Source: Thiothrix litoralis (lineage in GTDB: Bacteria; Pseudomonadota; Gammaproteobacteria; Thiotrichales; Thiotrichaceae). From it: DNA of 64,000 nucleotides. Within the stretch, counting starts at the first letter, position 1. Each line of letters opens with the position of its first letter. The translations under genes and the position numbers were made by a program. A model generated the notes under the pieces. That model had not been told where the DNA came from. It did not search any database and was given only the letters and a program-made list of their open reading frames with translations. The DNA is taken from NCBI RefSeq assembly GCF_017901135.1, contig NZ_CP072801.1, forward strand, positions 1,178,001-1,242,000. The letters are read 5' to 3'. This document shows positions 21,444 through 36,300 of the stretch, in pieces.

Positions 21444-22313
21444 TTATCGAATCGCTTGATTTTTGAAATAGCGGAAGAACTCAGAACTGGGGTCCACGAC
21501 CATCACATCACCGTTTTTACCCATGGCGTTGCGGTAAGCGCCCAAGCTACGGTAGAACGCGTAGAATTCAGCATCCTGCTGGTAAGCACGGGCGTAAATA
21601 TCCGCCGCTTTAGCATCGCCTTCACCACGGATGGTTTCCGATTCCTTGTAGGCTTCTGCTTTGAGGATGGTGGCTTCACGGTCAGCCGTGGCTTCGATCT
21701 TGGCAGCTTCTTCCTTACCGCGTGAACGGAAGTCTTGCGCAACCCGTTGACGGTCAGAACGCATCCGGTCGTAAACGGAGTCGCTAACCGTATCCGGGAA
21801 GTCGATCCGGCTGACGCGCACGTCAACAATTTCGATACCGAGTTGTTTGGCGACTTCGTTGGACTTGCTTTCCAGACCTTGCATGATATTGCCACGTTCG
21901 GCAGACAGCGCCTGTTCAATGGTGCGGCGGCTAAATTCGTTGCGCAAGCCATCTTTCATGAGCTGTTCCAGACGGTTTTCAGCATCGCCGATGCGCCCGC
22001 CGCCGGTCGCACCGTAGAAGGCTGCCACATTCTGAATGCGCCATTTAACGAAGAAATCCACGGTCACATATTTTTTCTCACCCGTCAGGAATTGCTCCGG
22101 TTTGGAAGTGAGCGTCTGGATGCGTGCCGGGAAGGTGGTGACGCTATTCACGAAGGGTAGGCGGAAGTGCAGCCCTGGCCCAATATCCGCGTTCACAATT
22201 TCGCGGAATTTGAAGAGGATGGCTTTTTCACGCTGGTCAACGGTATACAGGGAATTGTAGAGCAGTAAAGCAATCAAGCCGATCACGCCTGCGATCATGT
22301 TTTTAATATCCAT
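21444..22313 (-). CDS. hflC: Protease modulator HflC
   Basis: A 289-residue SPFH/band 7 protein that with HflK forms a large membrane cage around the FtsH protease and modulates its access to substrates. One N-terminal anchor (IAGVIGLIALLLYNSLY) is followed by the VDQREKAILFKFGE-like SPFH entry and a long alanine/glutamate-rich coiled coil (EAAKIEATADREATILKAEAY). The catalytic domain sits in the periplasm. The ATG at 22313 overlaps the hflK stop as TAATG. Length matches the family. Confidence 0.95.
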   Translation of the reverse strand: MDIKNMIAGVIGLIALLLYNSLYTVDQREKAILFKFREIVNADIGPGLHFRLPFVNSVTTFPARIQTLTSKPEQFLTGEKKYVTVDFFVKWRIQNVAAFYGATGGGRIGDAENRLEQLMKDGLRNEFSRRTIEQALSAERGNIMQGLESKSNEVAKQLGIEIVDVRVSRIDFPDTVSDSVYDRMRSDRQRVAQDFRSRGKEEAAKIEATADREATILKAEAYKESETIRGEGDAKAADIYARAYQQDAEFYAFYRSLGAYRNAMGKNGDVMVVDPSSEFFRYFKNQAIR

Positions 22314-23512
22314 TAGCGGCTCTCCCTGATGCTGGGTTCACGGGGTTGGCGCATCACATCGCCATTACTAATGCCACCAGCAGCAGAGGTGGCAGCGTTA
22401 CCATTGTTGATGGCTTGAGCTGCTTGTGCGGCTACCGCTGGAGGAATGGTTTCGCTGTTGGCAGCCCCTGTTTGTATGCCCAGTTTGTCGAGTGGCAGAT
22501 ACATCAGGTTGTTGCTGTTGGTGCTGTCAATCATGACTTTGCGGCTGGCTGACATGACCTCTTCCATGGTATCCAGATAGAGGCGTTCACGAGTAATCGC
22601 AGGTGCTTTGCGGTATTCGCCGACCAGTTGGGTAAAACGGGATGCGTCACCTTCCGCTCTGGCGACGGTTTCCTGACGGTAGGCTTCAGCACTGGCCTTG
22701 ACCCGCGCTGCTTCACCACGCGCTTCCGGGAGAACCCGGTTGGAGTAGGTTTCCGCTTCGTTTTTGTAACGGTTGGCGTCTTCCCGTGCTTTGTTGGCTT
22801 CGTCAAAGGCTGCTTTGACTTGGGGAGGGGCTTCCGCGTAGGTCAGGTTAACCGTGATGACTTGCAAGCCAATTTTGTAGCTGTCGAGGACTTGCTGCAT
22901 TTGGCTCTGGATAGCAATGGCGATTTGTTCGCGGCCTTCCTTGAGGATGAAGTCCATATCATTGCGGCCAATGACTTCACGGGTGGTGCCGCGCAGCACT
23001 TGATACAAGGTTCCCTGTGTCTGGTCAGTGGTGGAGTCAGGGTTTAAAACGTTGAACGCAAATTCTTCCGGGTTGCGGACTTTGTATTGTGCTGATACCG
23101 CGATTTCAACGATGTTTTCGTCTTTGGTCAGCATGATACTGCGGTCTTGCGCACTACGGTTTTGCTCAACGTCGACGATTTCAACGGTTTCGATAGGGTA
23201 AGGCATACGCCAGTGCAGACCCGCATCAGTGGTTTCCTGATACGCACCAAAGCGTAATACCAAGCCTTCTTGACGTGAGTCAACCGTATAAAAACCTGAC
23301 AGTAGCCAGCCAATGACCAGCACGCCCGCCAGTAACAGCAAGCCTTTGCCGCCTTGGTTGTTAGCGTCGCCATCACCACCGGAACCACCAAACAGGGTGC
23401 CGAGTTTTTGGTTAAGTTTACGGATAAGTTCTTCGGGATCATTGCCACCCGATCCGCGTTTTTTGCCAGACCATGGGTCTTGTTGATTCCCACCCGGTTC
23501 GTTCCAGGGCAT
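22313..23512 (-). CDS. hflK: Protease modulator HflK
   Basis: A 399-residue partner of HflC. It has the family's Gly/Asn-rich cytoplasmic head (MPWNEPGGN, then SGKKRGSGGNDPEELIRK), a single transmembrane helix (LLLLAGVLVIGWLLSGFY), the SPFH domain starting VDSRQEGLVLRFG, a coiled coil, and a low-complexity Ala/Asn tail. The ATG at 23512 follows AGGAG; the longer open frame to 23548 lacks family sequence. It is the first gene of the hflK-hflC-DUF2065-hisZ-purA-tcdA run on the minus strand. The hfq-hflX pair that often precedes hflK is absent; a divergent unknown gene is there instead. Confidence 0.95.
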   Translation of the reverse strand: MPWNEPGGNQQDPWSGKKRGSGGNDPEELIRKLNQKLGTLFGGSGGDGDANNQGGKGLLLLAGVLVIGWLLSGFYTVDSRQEGLVLRFGAYQETTDAGLHWRMPYPIETVEIVDVEQNRSAQDRSIMLTKDENIVEIAVSAQYKVRNPEEFAFNVLNPDSTTDQTQGTLYQVLRGTTREVIGRNDMDFILKEGREQIAIAIQSQMQQVLDSYKIGLQVITVNLTYAEAPPQVKAAFDEANKAREDANRYKNEAETYSNRVLPEARGEAARVKASAEAYRQETVARAEGDASRFTQLVGEYRKAPAITRERLYLDTMEEVMSASRKVMIDSTNSNNLMYLPLDKLGIQTGAANSETIPPAVAAQAAQAINNGNAATSAAGGISNGDVMRQPREPSIRESR

Positions 23513-23663
23513 AGTTTCAGCTCCTAAGTAAATTTCAACGCGGATCATAACAGATTAGGTATCGCAGTTCCCAACTCACCCTGAAAAAATGGGTTGAAAT
23601 ACCGATGAGCTGATATAATATTTGTCACAACAACCCTATAGTGTCATTAATCTGGATACCATT

Positions 23664-25076
23664 ATGCTGTCTGACGAATTACTTGCTCGCCAGTTTCATG
23701 CCTTTCATCGCCTCAATCTGGAGTACATCGCGTCCCTGCGGGGTATGCAGCCACAGGATATTACTAGGCTGTTGGACAAGGGCATACGCGGCAATTTGCA
23801 CCGTTCAGGTGAAAATGATGCTGTCATGCCGGGCTTGCAAGCGCATCTGGAGTGGCAGGCTGCCACCGTTTTCACCCAGAGTCAGGCACTCTCCCAAGAC
23901 AAGGAACGCTTGCGCAAGCAATTGCTGGCGGATAGCCAAGGTAGTTTCAGCTTGTACCGGGCGGGTATGGGGGCGGATTTTGCCAGCAAGCAACTGTCCG
24001 AATCCTTGGTGGTATCTGCTGCTGATGCGCAGCAACGGGTTTTGTTGGCAGAGCGGATGCTCAACGATGCCCTGAGCGCCAATGAATATAATTACCGGGC
24101 GCACTTCGAGTTGGGCTGGATGTACTTATTCTTGCTGGACAAGCTGCCAGAAGCTGCTTTTCACCTGAATATTGCCGTACAACAGGCCGAACCGTGTAAC
24201 CCACTGTTTGCGCAGTTTGCGCGGCGGCATCTGGCGGATGCTTGGTATGGTTTGCAGGAATTTGGCAAAGCCGCCGAGCTTGCTTTGAGTGTTTTACCAC
24301 ATGCTGTGCCGGGCGATCTGGAAGTGCGCTATGAACTGTCACGTTACTTGGCAGCAGGTGGCGAAACCCAAGCCGCCGCGCAACAGTTGGCGCAAGTGGT
24401 GGGGCGTTCCCCGCTGTATTACGTGCAGGCGCAGGCGGAACCGGATTTTGCCGGGAAGCCGGAACTGGCTGGTGTGTTACAGGATTTACGCAGCGTGCGG
24501 GTGCAACGCATCCAGCATTATGTCCATGCTCAATGGCAGCAGAATGCACTGGCGAGTTTGGCCTTGCCGGATCAGATTGATTCGGGGGCATTGTTTCTGC
24601 AAGTTGTCGAACAGCATGAACGGGTCATGACGCATTTGCCGTATGTGACCCTCAGCCAGCGTGAACAGCAAATTGGTGCGCGGATTCTGGCCGCTTCCCA
24701 GCAACGCATTATCCATGAAGTGCGTCTGCGTTCACGCCATTACGAACAGGTGGCTGAAAAGGAACGGCAGCGCTGGTCATGGGTCAACCAGACGGGCGGA
24801 GCACTGGTACACATATCGACCATTTTGTTGCTGGCATCCCTGATGTTTTATTTGCTGCGTTTTGTGTTGGATCTATTCGGCATTGGCAACTTGCTGGATG
24901 CTGATGCGATGGTTGGCAACATTTTGGGCAGCATGTTATTGCTGGGCAGCGCGGGCATCACGCTGCTCCAGTTCGTGCCTTGGGGCATGAAGAAGTTGTT
25001 AGTGAAACAGGTGGAACTGGATAATACGGTCAGTTTCTTGAAATCTTCTTCTCCACAAAATACTGCACATGGATGA
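23664..25076 (+). CDS. Unrecognised TPR-containing protein with two C-terminal membrane segments
   Basis: A 470-residue protein of unknown function. The N-terminal half (to about residue 110) is polar. The middle has tetratricopeptide-like helices, for example AHFELGWMYLFLLDKLPEAAFHLNIA and ARRHLADAWYGLQEFGKAAELAL. The end carries two hydrophobic segments, near HISTILLLASLMFYLLRFV and GNILGSMLLLGSAGITLLQF, and a short polar tail. A TTG-started frame from 23622 is open, but a TATAAT box at 23614-23619 would place the transcript start inside it, so the ATG at 23664 is favoured. The downstream PfkB kinase starts nine bases after its stop and is probably cotranscribed. It is divergent from hflK. 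Confidence 0.75.
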   Translation: MLSDELLARQFHAFHRLNLEYIASLRGMQPQDITRLLDKGIRGNLHRSGENDAVMPGLQAHLEWQAATVFTQSQALSQDKERLRKQLLADSQGSFSLYRAGMGADFASKQLSESLVVSAADAQQRVLLAERMLNDALSANEYNYRAHFELGWMYLFLLDKLPEAAFHLNIAVQQAEPCNPLFAQFARRHLADAWYGLQEFGKAAELALSVLPHAVPGDLEVRYELSRYLAAGGETQAAAQQLAQVVGRSPLYYVQAQAEPDFAGKPELAGVLQDLRSVRVQRIQHYVHAQWQQNALASLALPDQIDSGALFLQVVEQHERVMTHLPYVTLSQREQQIGARILAASQQRIIHEVRLRSRHYEQVAEKERQRWSWVNQTGGALVHISTILLLASLMFYLLRFVLDLFGIGNLLDADAMVGNILGSMLLLGSAGITLLQFVPWGMKKLLVKQVELDNTVSFLKSSSPQNTAHG

Positions 25077-25085
25077 AAAATTAGT

Positions 25086-27125
<2,040 letters not shown>

Positions 27126-27138
<13 letters not shown>

Positions 27139-28059
27139 ATTCCTCCTGCGAGACGGCTATGCCCAGCCGCGAGAATGTTGCGGGCTGCATTGACATCTCT
27201 GTCGTGCAGCGTGCCACAGTTGGCACACGTCCATTCCCTTATTCCAAGACCTGCTCTACCTTTCGGACTGTTGGCGGAAAGACTGCCGCAACACGAACAA
27301 GTCTGGGTACTGTACGCTTCGTTGACTTCTGCAAACACCACTGACCGCGCTATCGCTTTGTATTTCAGTTGGGTTTTCAACATGAACCAGCCTGCATCCA
27401 AGACGCTTTTCGCCATCGTGGTTTTTGCCCAGCCAGCACTGCTGACGTTGCCGACGAATATCGCACTGTGCTGTTGCACCAGTGCGGTGGTAAATTTGTG
27501 GGTGTCGTCTTGGCGTTGATGCTTGATTTTGGCATGGATAGCCTTGACCCGCCGTTTTTGATGGGCGCGTTGGGCTTTGCCGAGTTTCACCTCAAGATTT
27601 CGGTAACGCTGCTGGCGTTCCAACACCGTGCCATCGCTACAGACTGTCCCACACTTTGAAAAAATGCTTGTTATAGCGAACTTGTCCGTCCTTCCAAACC
27701 GCCGCACCCGACTTGAAGGGAATCCAGCCCAGCGAACGTTGGGAGCCACCGGAAATCCGCCAGCGCAATTTGTCTTTTTTGAACTGTTTTCGGGCTTTCG
27801 CGTGGGCTTCGGTGACTTCTTGCACGGTTTGCGAATGCAGGGTGAAGCCGCGCTCTTTTTTGTACGCAGCCTGCTATTTGGCTAAGTCGAAGGCGGTGAT
27901 GTTACTGCGCACCCAACCTACACCGGGAATGGGGATGTTGCTGTATTCCGCCGTGTAAGCATTAGCGAAATTCCACACCTGATTGCACTCAAACGCCCAT
28001 TGATGCAACACAGGCGCGTATTTGTCGCGGATGCGGACTTGGGATGAACGATACTTCAT
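27126..28059 (-). pseudogene. tnpB: IS200/IS605-family tnpB, inactivated
   Basis: Encodes pieces of the RNA-guided nuclease TnpB (OrfB). Translation from the ATG at 28059 gives a normal N-terminus but reaches an in-frame TAG at 27874-27876. The same frame then continues to a stop at 27637. Just before that, the text jumps from KVWDS straight to SDGTVLE in another frame, so roughly 70 residues, including the RuvC-I aspartate region, have been lost. The rest is intact in that frame to 27126, with the NEAYSTQTCSCCG zinc finger and RDVNAARN RuvC-III end. It cannot make an active nuclease. No tnpA lies beside it. Confidence 0.9.
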
Positions 28060-28084
28060 CAGAGAAAGCCGAAGACGCTTATAT

Positions 28085-28104
28085 CCTCGCCCTGAAGGAC
28101 GAGG
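28085..28104 (-). repeat. Left-hand hairpin of the tnpB element
   Basis: CCTCGTCC-TTCA-GGGCGAGG on the minus strand, an 8-bp stem nearly identical to the hairpin at the opposite end of the tnpB relic, 26 bases upstream of its start codon. The pair bounds an element of about 1 kb. Confidence 0.6.
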
Positions 28105-28247
28105 TTTTACGCGATTACTGATAAAGAAACCGTCCCCGGCCTCCCCTGGTCGAGGATGCCGTGAGAACCCCGATTTCCCAAAATTTGGTAAAATCGGGAG
28201 AATTGTGAGGTTGCACTCTCTGTCGCTGGCTCCTCTTCCGCATTGGC

Positions 28248-28414
28248 AAGACCAGAAACTTGGCATTTTCCAGATCCAGCCCCGGCACTAAAAAGCTTTC
28301 TTCGCCCTGCCATTCGCCCGCCGGGTCAAGCCCGAACGTGGGAATGGCGGTGTAGCCATTCTGTTCCAGCTCCCCCGCCAGTTGCTCTTGCGCCAGAGCA
28401 TTGTCTGCCTCGCT
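28248..28414 (-). pseudogene. Fragment of a DUF3293 protein gene
   Basis: One frame reads SEADNALAQEQLAGELEQ, then GLDPAGEWQGEESFLVPGLD, which resembles the middle of DUF3293 proteins. A stop codon (TAA at 28415-28417) lies just upstream in the same frame. Downstream the likeness ends near residue LENAK, close to the tnpB element. Both ends of the gene are missing. The 28060-28435 stretch holds this fragment and the element's left end, and no intact gene. The family call is from memory of its short motifs, with no search. Confidence 0.5.
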
Positions 28415-28435
28415 TTATGGCCAGCCATGTGGATG

Positions 28436-30886
28436 TCAATCGCCCAGAATCGCCCCACCGAATAAAGAAGGGTTCTGCCAAGCATCATCCTGTTTGGCCT
28501 TCCAGGTCAATTTACCGTCACGATCGCCGCCGTCATCGTCGTCATCGACGTGTACATCTAACCCTAAACGATGACCGGAACGCGGGCTAACCCCTAATGC
28601 TGACCACGGTAACATCACCTCCAACACATAGCCATTAGCTGAGCGGGTAAGCTTTTGGTTTAGCTGTAGCCGTGCCCCACGAGGTGAGTTCTTGCCCAAT
28701 GCAACGGTGCCATTTTTCAGGTTAAAAATGAAGTGAAAGTCATTGCGCTGGTCATACTGGGCAGCCATCGAAGCATCCGCATCCAGATACAACTCCACAG
28801 CATCGTCTTCCCAAGGCACAGTGGAATCATTAACCGCAGGCTTGTCATCTTCAACCCCGATACGCACATAGAGGTTTTGCTGATCCCAGCTTGCTTGCCA
28901 CAAGGCAGCCAAATCCTGTTTGCCATCAATGCTGCCACTCACCACATTACGGAGCTGGTAAGCCGACGCCCCCTGCCACACACTCGCCCGACTGCGAACT
29001 TTACGAATCAAAGCATTGCCCCCAACCACGTATTGCTCATTAGGTGCACTGCGCATGGAAACTAGCGTACTTTCCTGCGCTGTTGATGCTTCCGGCGGGA
29101 TATTGCCTATCGAGAACGGTGGTGGTTCGCCGTAGATCGGTTCGTACTGCGGCGCAGTAGCATCCAGCGGTTCGGACTGGGTTTTCATGGTTTCCAGCGT
29201 AATAGCCGGTTTGGCCTGACGCACCAGGTTATTGCCGGAACAGCCACTCCACCAGCATGGGTTAGCACGCGTAAAGGCCAGCAAGGCACGGTGTTTCGGG
29301 GCTTGTGAATCCGGCTGGGTAATGTATTCCTTGGTGCCAAAGCTGCCGTATTTGCGATAAATGCGCGGCGAGCTGAAATGCACAAACAATTTACCGCCCG
29401 CCTGTTTCCAACCCGTCAATAATTGTTGGTAGATGGAAGCCATTTTCGGATCACGATTAGCTGCGTAAAATAGGTTGTTCGGGTGTTGATTATCCGATTT
29501 AGTGGTCATTTCAACCAAGTGCTGCCCGCCTTCATACGCAATCAAATCGACCCCGAAACTTTTGGTGACATCCGCTTGCTTGCGCACTGAATTTAATTCG
29601 CTGGGCAAGGAATGCGGGTATTTCGGGTCGGTCATGACGCGGAAAATATCCGCCACGCTACGTGCCTTACGCAAGGCATTGGCGTCGCCGAACACATACG
29701 GTGCTACTGCATAAGCGTCGGTGAAACGGTAAGCGCCATTGTAGGACAAGATGGTCTTGGTCATCTGGGTACTCCCCACCAAACCCGACATCACCCGCAC
29801 CACACGCTTGTTGCCTTGGAAAACCTGTTCCCAGATCCCGAACACATCCACCGAACGCTTGGAATAAAACTTGTAAGCGGCCTGATTCGGATCGGGGTCA
29901 AGCCCCATCTGTACGCCTTGTTGCTTGGCGTAAGCGTGTTGGGTAAACACCCCGTTCCAAACTTCGTTGGAATATTCCACATACACTTTCAGGCTGGGGT
30001 CGAGATTCACTTGCACGTATTCGGCAAAACGGCGGATAAAGTCATTGCTAGCAGCATGTGGCAGGGAAAACCACGGGTCAGCGTGCAAACGGTTGGCGAG
30101 TTCCACCATGACTTCCATGGGTGCGCCCCGGATACCTTCTGCCCCGCCCCACGTCTGCTGGTCAATACTGGCACGGTCTTCCCACGCATACACCGGGTTA
30201 CGGGTAATCCCGCTCATGTTCATGAAACGAATGACCCGGTAATCGCGCATAAACGTCAGGTAATCCGGGTTAAAAATAATTTTACCGGAATGCTGCTCAA
30301 AGGACAGGTAGTCCCCCCGGCATTGCCCTGCGGCGGCAACACGTTGGAACGGGTTACTGGCACAAACACCTCCCGGCGGCAAAATACGGATATTGCGCAC
30401 TGGATTGGCAGGGTCGGTAGCCTTGATGTACAAGGTGGCGTTCAACTCATTATCCTTACCCGGATCGAGGATAATCACGTCACGCCCCGGCGCTTGATTC
30501 TGCACGGTCGCATCATTGCCGTATTCCAGCTTGCCTTCGCCCTCGTACAGCACCGTATAGGAACCGCTGGGGATGGTTCCCGCCGGGAGTTTGCTGACAA
30601 AACGTGTGCCCACCTGCCCACCTGCGGAAATGCGGGTCGGCCAACCATTACGGTCGTATTCGATATTACCTTTATTAAGCGGGCGCGCTTCCCGGAATGG
30701 CAGAGACATTTTCATCAAATCAATAAACGGCGCACTGGAGTCGTCGTCCATGATTTCGTTGGTATTCGTCCCCAACGCCGATGAACTGTTGTAAAATGCC
30801 GCAGCAGGCTTGACCATCGCCCCCCCCAGCAACAATAGGCAGGCAATAGCCCAGCGGCTTCCCCCTGAATGACAAGCTTTTATCAT
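28436..30886 (-). CDS. Secreted glycoside-hydrolase-like protein with C-terminal CBM9-like domain
   Basis: An 816-residue exported protein. The signal peptide core is AIACLLLLGGAMV, with cleavage after about residue 30. The central region looks like a TIM-barrel glycosidase: VYVEYSNEVWN places a possible acid/base at E308, and LIAYEGGQ a possible nucleophile at E452. Residues from about 620 to the end resemble a family 9 carbohydrate-binding domain (LYVRIGVEDDKP, AVELYLDAD, the acidic DVHVDDDDDGGD). Bacterial homologues are often annotated cellulose-binding proteins. Substrate is unknown. The ATG at 30886 starts directly with the signal peptide; 30904 is also open. It is transcribed alone, divergent from murA with 227 bases between. 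Confidence 0.75.
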   Translation of the reverse strand: MIKACHSGGSRWAIACLLLLGGAMVKPAAAFYNSSSALGTNTNEIMDDDSSAPFIDLMKMSLPFREARPLNKGNIEYDRNGWPTRISAGGQVGTRFVSKLPAGTIPSGSYTVLYEGEGKLEYGNDATVQNQAPGRDVIILDPGKDNELNATLYIKATDPANPVRNIRILPPGGVCASNPFQRVAAAGQCRGDYLSFEQHSGKIIFNPDYLTFMRDYRVIRFMNMSGITRNPVYAWEDRASIDQQTWGGAEGIRGAPMEVMVELANRLHADPWFSLPHAASNDFIRRFAEYVQVNLDPSLKVYVEYSNEVWNGVFTQHAYAKQQGVQMGLDPDPNQAAYKFYSKRSVDVFGIWEQVFQGNKRVVRVMSGLVGSTQMTKTILSYNGAYRFTDAYAVAPYVFGDANALRKARSVADIFRVMTDPKYPHSLPSELNSVRKQADVTKSFGVDLIAYEGGQHLVEMTTKSDNQHPNNLFYAANRDPKMASIYQQLLTGWKQAGGKLFVHFSSPRIYRKYGSFGTKEYITQPDSQAPKHRALLAFTRANPCWWSGCSGNNLVRQAKPAITLETMKTQSEPLDATAPQYEPIYGEPPPFSIGNIPPEASTAQESTLVSMRSAPNEQYVVGGNALIRKVRSRASVWQGASAYQLRNVVSGSIDGKQDLAALWQASWDQQNLYVRIGVEDDKPAVNDSTVPWEDDAVELYLDADASMAAQYDQRNDFHFIFNLKNGTVALGKNSPRGARLQLNQKLTRSANGYVLEVMLPWSALGVSPRSGHRLGLDVHVDDDDDGGDRDGKLTWKAKQDDAWQNPSLFGGAILGD

Positions 30887-31086
30887 AATTATATGTAACC
30901 CCATGTTGTCGAAAGCAGCACTAGCCTTGCGCTGATGCCGCCTTATGCCCCAATTTGTTCTTTTTGGAAAACAATTTTACTTATTAAGTTCCCCGCTTTA
31001 GCCCCTATACCTGCGGTTTGCAGGAAAGTTTTCAGGATGCGGTGAATCCCCTCGCATTTTTCGCTATTATTCCATCCTTTTGCTGA

Positions 31087-32373
<1,287 letters not shown>

Positions 32374-32400
32374 GCAACTGGTTAACAAACCTGGACACTT

Positions 32401-34103
<1,703 letters not shown>

Positions 34104-34112
34104 GAGTAACAC

Positions 34113-35414
34113 ATGCTCAATATTACCGAATTAAACACCAGCGCCAGTGATTTCTGGGCAAAGCTGCAAGAGCTGCTGGCATGGGAAAGCGTCTCCGATG
34201 ACGCCGTATTCAACACCGTCAACGGCATCCTCAAAGACGTGCGCAAGCGGGGCGATGCTGCTGTGGTCGAATACACCAACCGTTTCGACCGCATGAGCGT
34301 TACCAGCATGGCGGAGCTGGAAATCCCTGCTTCACGTTTGCAAGAAGCGTTGACCAAAATCACCCCGGAACAGCGCAGCGCACTGGAACAGGCGGCGGCT
34401 CGCCTTAAGTCCTACGCGCAACACCAGATCATGGAATCGTGGGACTACACCGAAGCCGACGGCACGCTGCTGGGGCAACAGGTCACCGCACTGGATCGGG
34501 TGGGCTTGTACGTGCCCGGTGGCAAGGCAGCCTACCCCTCTTCCGTGCTGATGAATGCCGTGCCTGCCAAAGTTGCCGGTGTGCCGGAACTGATCATGGT
34601 CGTACCCACGCCGGACGGCGAGGTGAACGAATTGGTGTTGGCAGCGGCGGCTATTTCCAACGTTGACCGCGTGTTTGCCATCGGCGGCGCACAGGCTATC
34701 GCCGCTTTGGCTTACGGCACGGCCACCGTTCCACAGGTCGATAAGGTCGTCGGCCCCGGCAATATCTACGTGGCAACCGCCAAGCGCATGGTATACGGCA
34801 CGGTCGGCATCGACATGATTGCAGGACCTTCCGAAATTCTGGTGATATGCGACGGTAAAACCAACCCGGACTGGATTGCGATGGATCTGTTTTCACAGGC
34901 CGAACACGATGAAGACGCCCAATCCATTCTGGTATGCCCGGATGCCGCCTTCATCGAACAGGTCAAAGCCAGCATCGCCCGTCTGGTGGAAGAAATGCCG
35001 CGCAAGGCCATCATTTCCACCTCGCTGCAAAACCGTGGCGTGCTGATCCATGTGCAGGATATGGATGAAGCGGTGAAAGTGGCGAACTACATCGCACCAG
35101 AACATCTGGAGCTTTCCGTGGAAAATCCACGTGAAATGGCGAAGCAAATCCGTCATGCCGGAGCCATTTTTATGGGGCGTTATACGGCTGAAGCGGTGGG
35201 TGACTACTGTGCAGGGCCGAACCATGTCTTACCGACTTCACGTACTGCACGTTTTTCCAGCCCGCTGGGGGTGTATGACTTCCAGAAGCGTTCGTCGCTG
35301 ATTGATTGCTCGGCGGAAGGTGCTTCAGCACTGGGCAAGATTGCCTCGGTGCTGGCACGGGGCGAAGGGCTGGTTGCTCACGCACGTTCGGCGGAGTATC
35401 GGATTAAGGAATAG
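34113..35414 (+). CDS. hisD: Histidinol dehydrogenase
   Basis: A 433-residue zinc enzyme that oxidizes L-histidinol to histidine, the last two steps of the pathway. Seen are [56 protein letters not shown] with zinc ligands, and the C-terminal [26 protein letters not shown]. It is the last gene of the murA operon; no hisC follows. Confidence 0.98.
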   Translation: MLNITELNTSASDFWAKLQELLAWESVSDDAVFNTVNGILKDVRKRGDAAVVEYTNRFDRMSVTSMAELEIPASRLQEALTKITPEQRSALEQAAARLKSYAQHQIMESWDYTEADGTLLGQQVTALDRVGLYVPGGKAAYPSSVLMNAVPAKVAGVPELIMVVPTPDGEVNELVLAAAAISNVDRVFAIGGAQAIAALAYGTATVPQVDKVVGPGNIYVATAKRMVYGTVGIDMIAGPSEILVICDGKTNPDWIAMDLFSQAEHDEDAQSILVCPDAAFIEQVKASIARLVEEMPRKAIISTSLQNRGVLIHVQDMDEAVKVANYIAPEHLELSVENPREMAKQIRHAGAIFMGRYTAEAVGDYCAGPNHVLPTSRTARFSSPLGVYDFQKRSSLIDCSAEGASALGKIASVLARGEGLVAHARSAEYRIKE

Positions 35415-35442
35415 CCAGCCATTCCCGTCGAACCTAAACAAT

Positions 35443-35462
35443 CCACCCTCTAGAGAGGGTGG
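35443..35462. terminator. Inverted repeat between converging hisD and scpA
   Basis: CCACCCTC / GAGGGTGG, a perfect 8-bp stem with the 4-base loop TAGA, 28 bases after hisD and 34 bases after scpA. It may terminate both transcripts, but neither side has a strong T-run. Confidence 0.55.
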
Positions 35463-35496
35463 GATTGAGATAACGCCTAAAAAATTGCCATTCATG

Positions 35497-36300
35497 TCAC
35501 TGCAAGAAACTTGAAGAGGCAGCCTGAATATACAGCCGCGCATACGTCTCGTCGCCTTGCACAACATCAATCAAATGCGCTTTGAGCAATTCCAGCACCG
35601 CCATCAAGGAAACCACTACCCCGCGCCGCCCTTCTTCTACCCGGAACAGGTTTTCAAACGGTACGAAAGTGTGCACCTGCAATAGCGCCAACACATGCGT
35701 CATACGCTCGCGGATAGACAAGTGTTCGCGCCGAATCTGGTGGGATGTAAACATATCCGCGCGTTTCAATACATCTTGAAATGCCAACAGCAGTTCGCGT
35801 AACCCCACTTCCGGTTGCGGGCGCGGCGCTGTGGGGAAATCAGCGGTGGTTTGCGCCACCCAGTGTTCACGTTCCAGACGCGGTAAGGTGTCCAGATCAG
35901 CCGCCGCTTGCCTGCACTGCTCGTATTCCTGTAACTGGCGCATCAATTGAGCACGGGGGTCGTCCTCTTCCACTACTTCCGTGGAGCGCGGCAACAGCAG
36001 CCGCGATTTGATTTCCGCCAGCATCGCGGCCATCAACAAGTATTCCGCCGCCAAATCCAGCTTGAAATCTTTCATTAGCTCGACATAGGCCACGTATTGC
36101 TCGGTAATCTGCGCAATGGGAATGTCGCAAATGTCGAAATTCTGGCGGCGGATCAAGTACAGCAGCAAATCCAGCGGCCCCTCAAAGGCTTCTAGAAACA
36201 CTTCCAGCGCATCAGGGGGGATGTACAAATCCTCGGGCATGGTGATGAGTTGCTCACCACGCACCACCGCCCACGGCATTTCTTTCTGAACAACACTCAT
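35497..36300 (-). CDS. scpA: Segregation and condensation protein A
   Basis: A 267-residue kleisin subunit of the SMC-ScpAB condensin. The family N-terminal block is FEGPLDLLLYLIRRQNFDICDIPIAQI, followed by AAEYLLMAAMLAEIKSRLLLP. The C-terminal winged-helix part contains VVVSLMAVLELLKAHLI. It overlaps trpS by four bases, in the conserved trpS-scpA order. The usual next gene, scpB, is not here; instead transcription ends against hisD. Confidence 0.95.
   Translation of the reverse strand: MSVVQKEMPWAVVRGEQLITMPEDLYIPPDALEVFLEAFEGPLDLLLYLIRRQNFDICDIPIAQITEQYVAYVELMKDFKLDLAAEYLLMAAMLAEIKSRLLLPRSTEVVEEDDPRAQLMRQLQEYEQCRQAAADLDTLPRLEREHWVAQTTADFPTAPRPQPEVGLRELLLAFQDVLKRADMFTSHQIRREHLSIRERMTHVLALLQVHTFVPFENLFRVEEGRRGVVVSLMAVLELLKAHLIDVVQGDETYARLYIQAASSSFLQ

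Noticed and set aside
28243..28590. 115-residue plus-strand open frame
   Set aside because: Composition is shadow-like, and the minus strand carries the DUF3293 fragment and the end of the secreted protein.
29612..30784. 390-residue plus-strand open frame
   Set aside because: Antisense to the secreted glycosidase-like gene, which has a signal peptide and recognisable domains.
35443..35462. Attachment site or mobile-element end
   Set aside because: No duplicated copy or element lies beside it; a terminator between converging genes explains it better.
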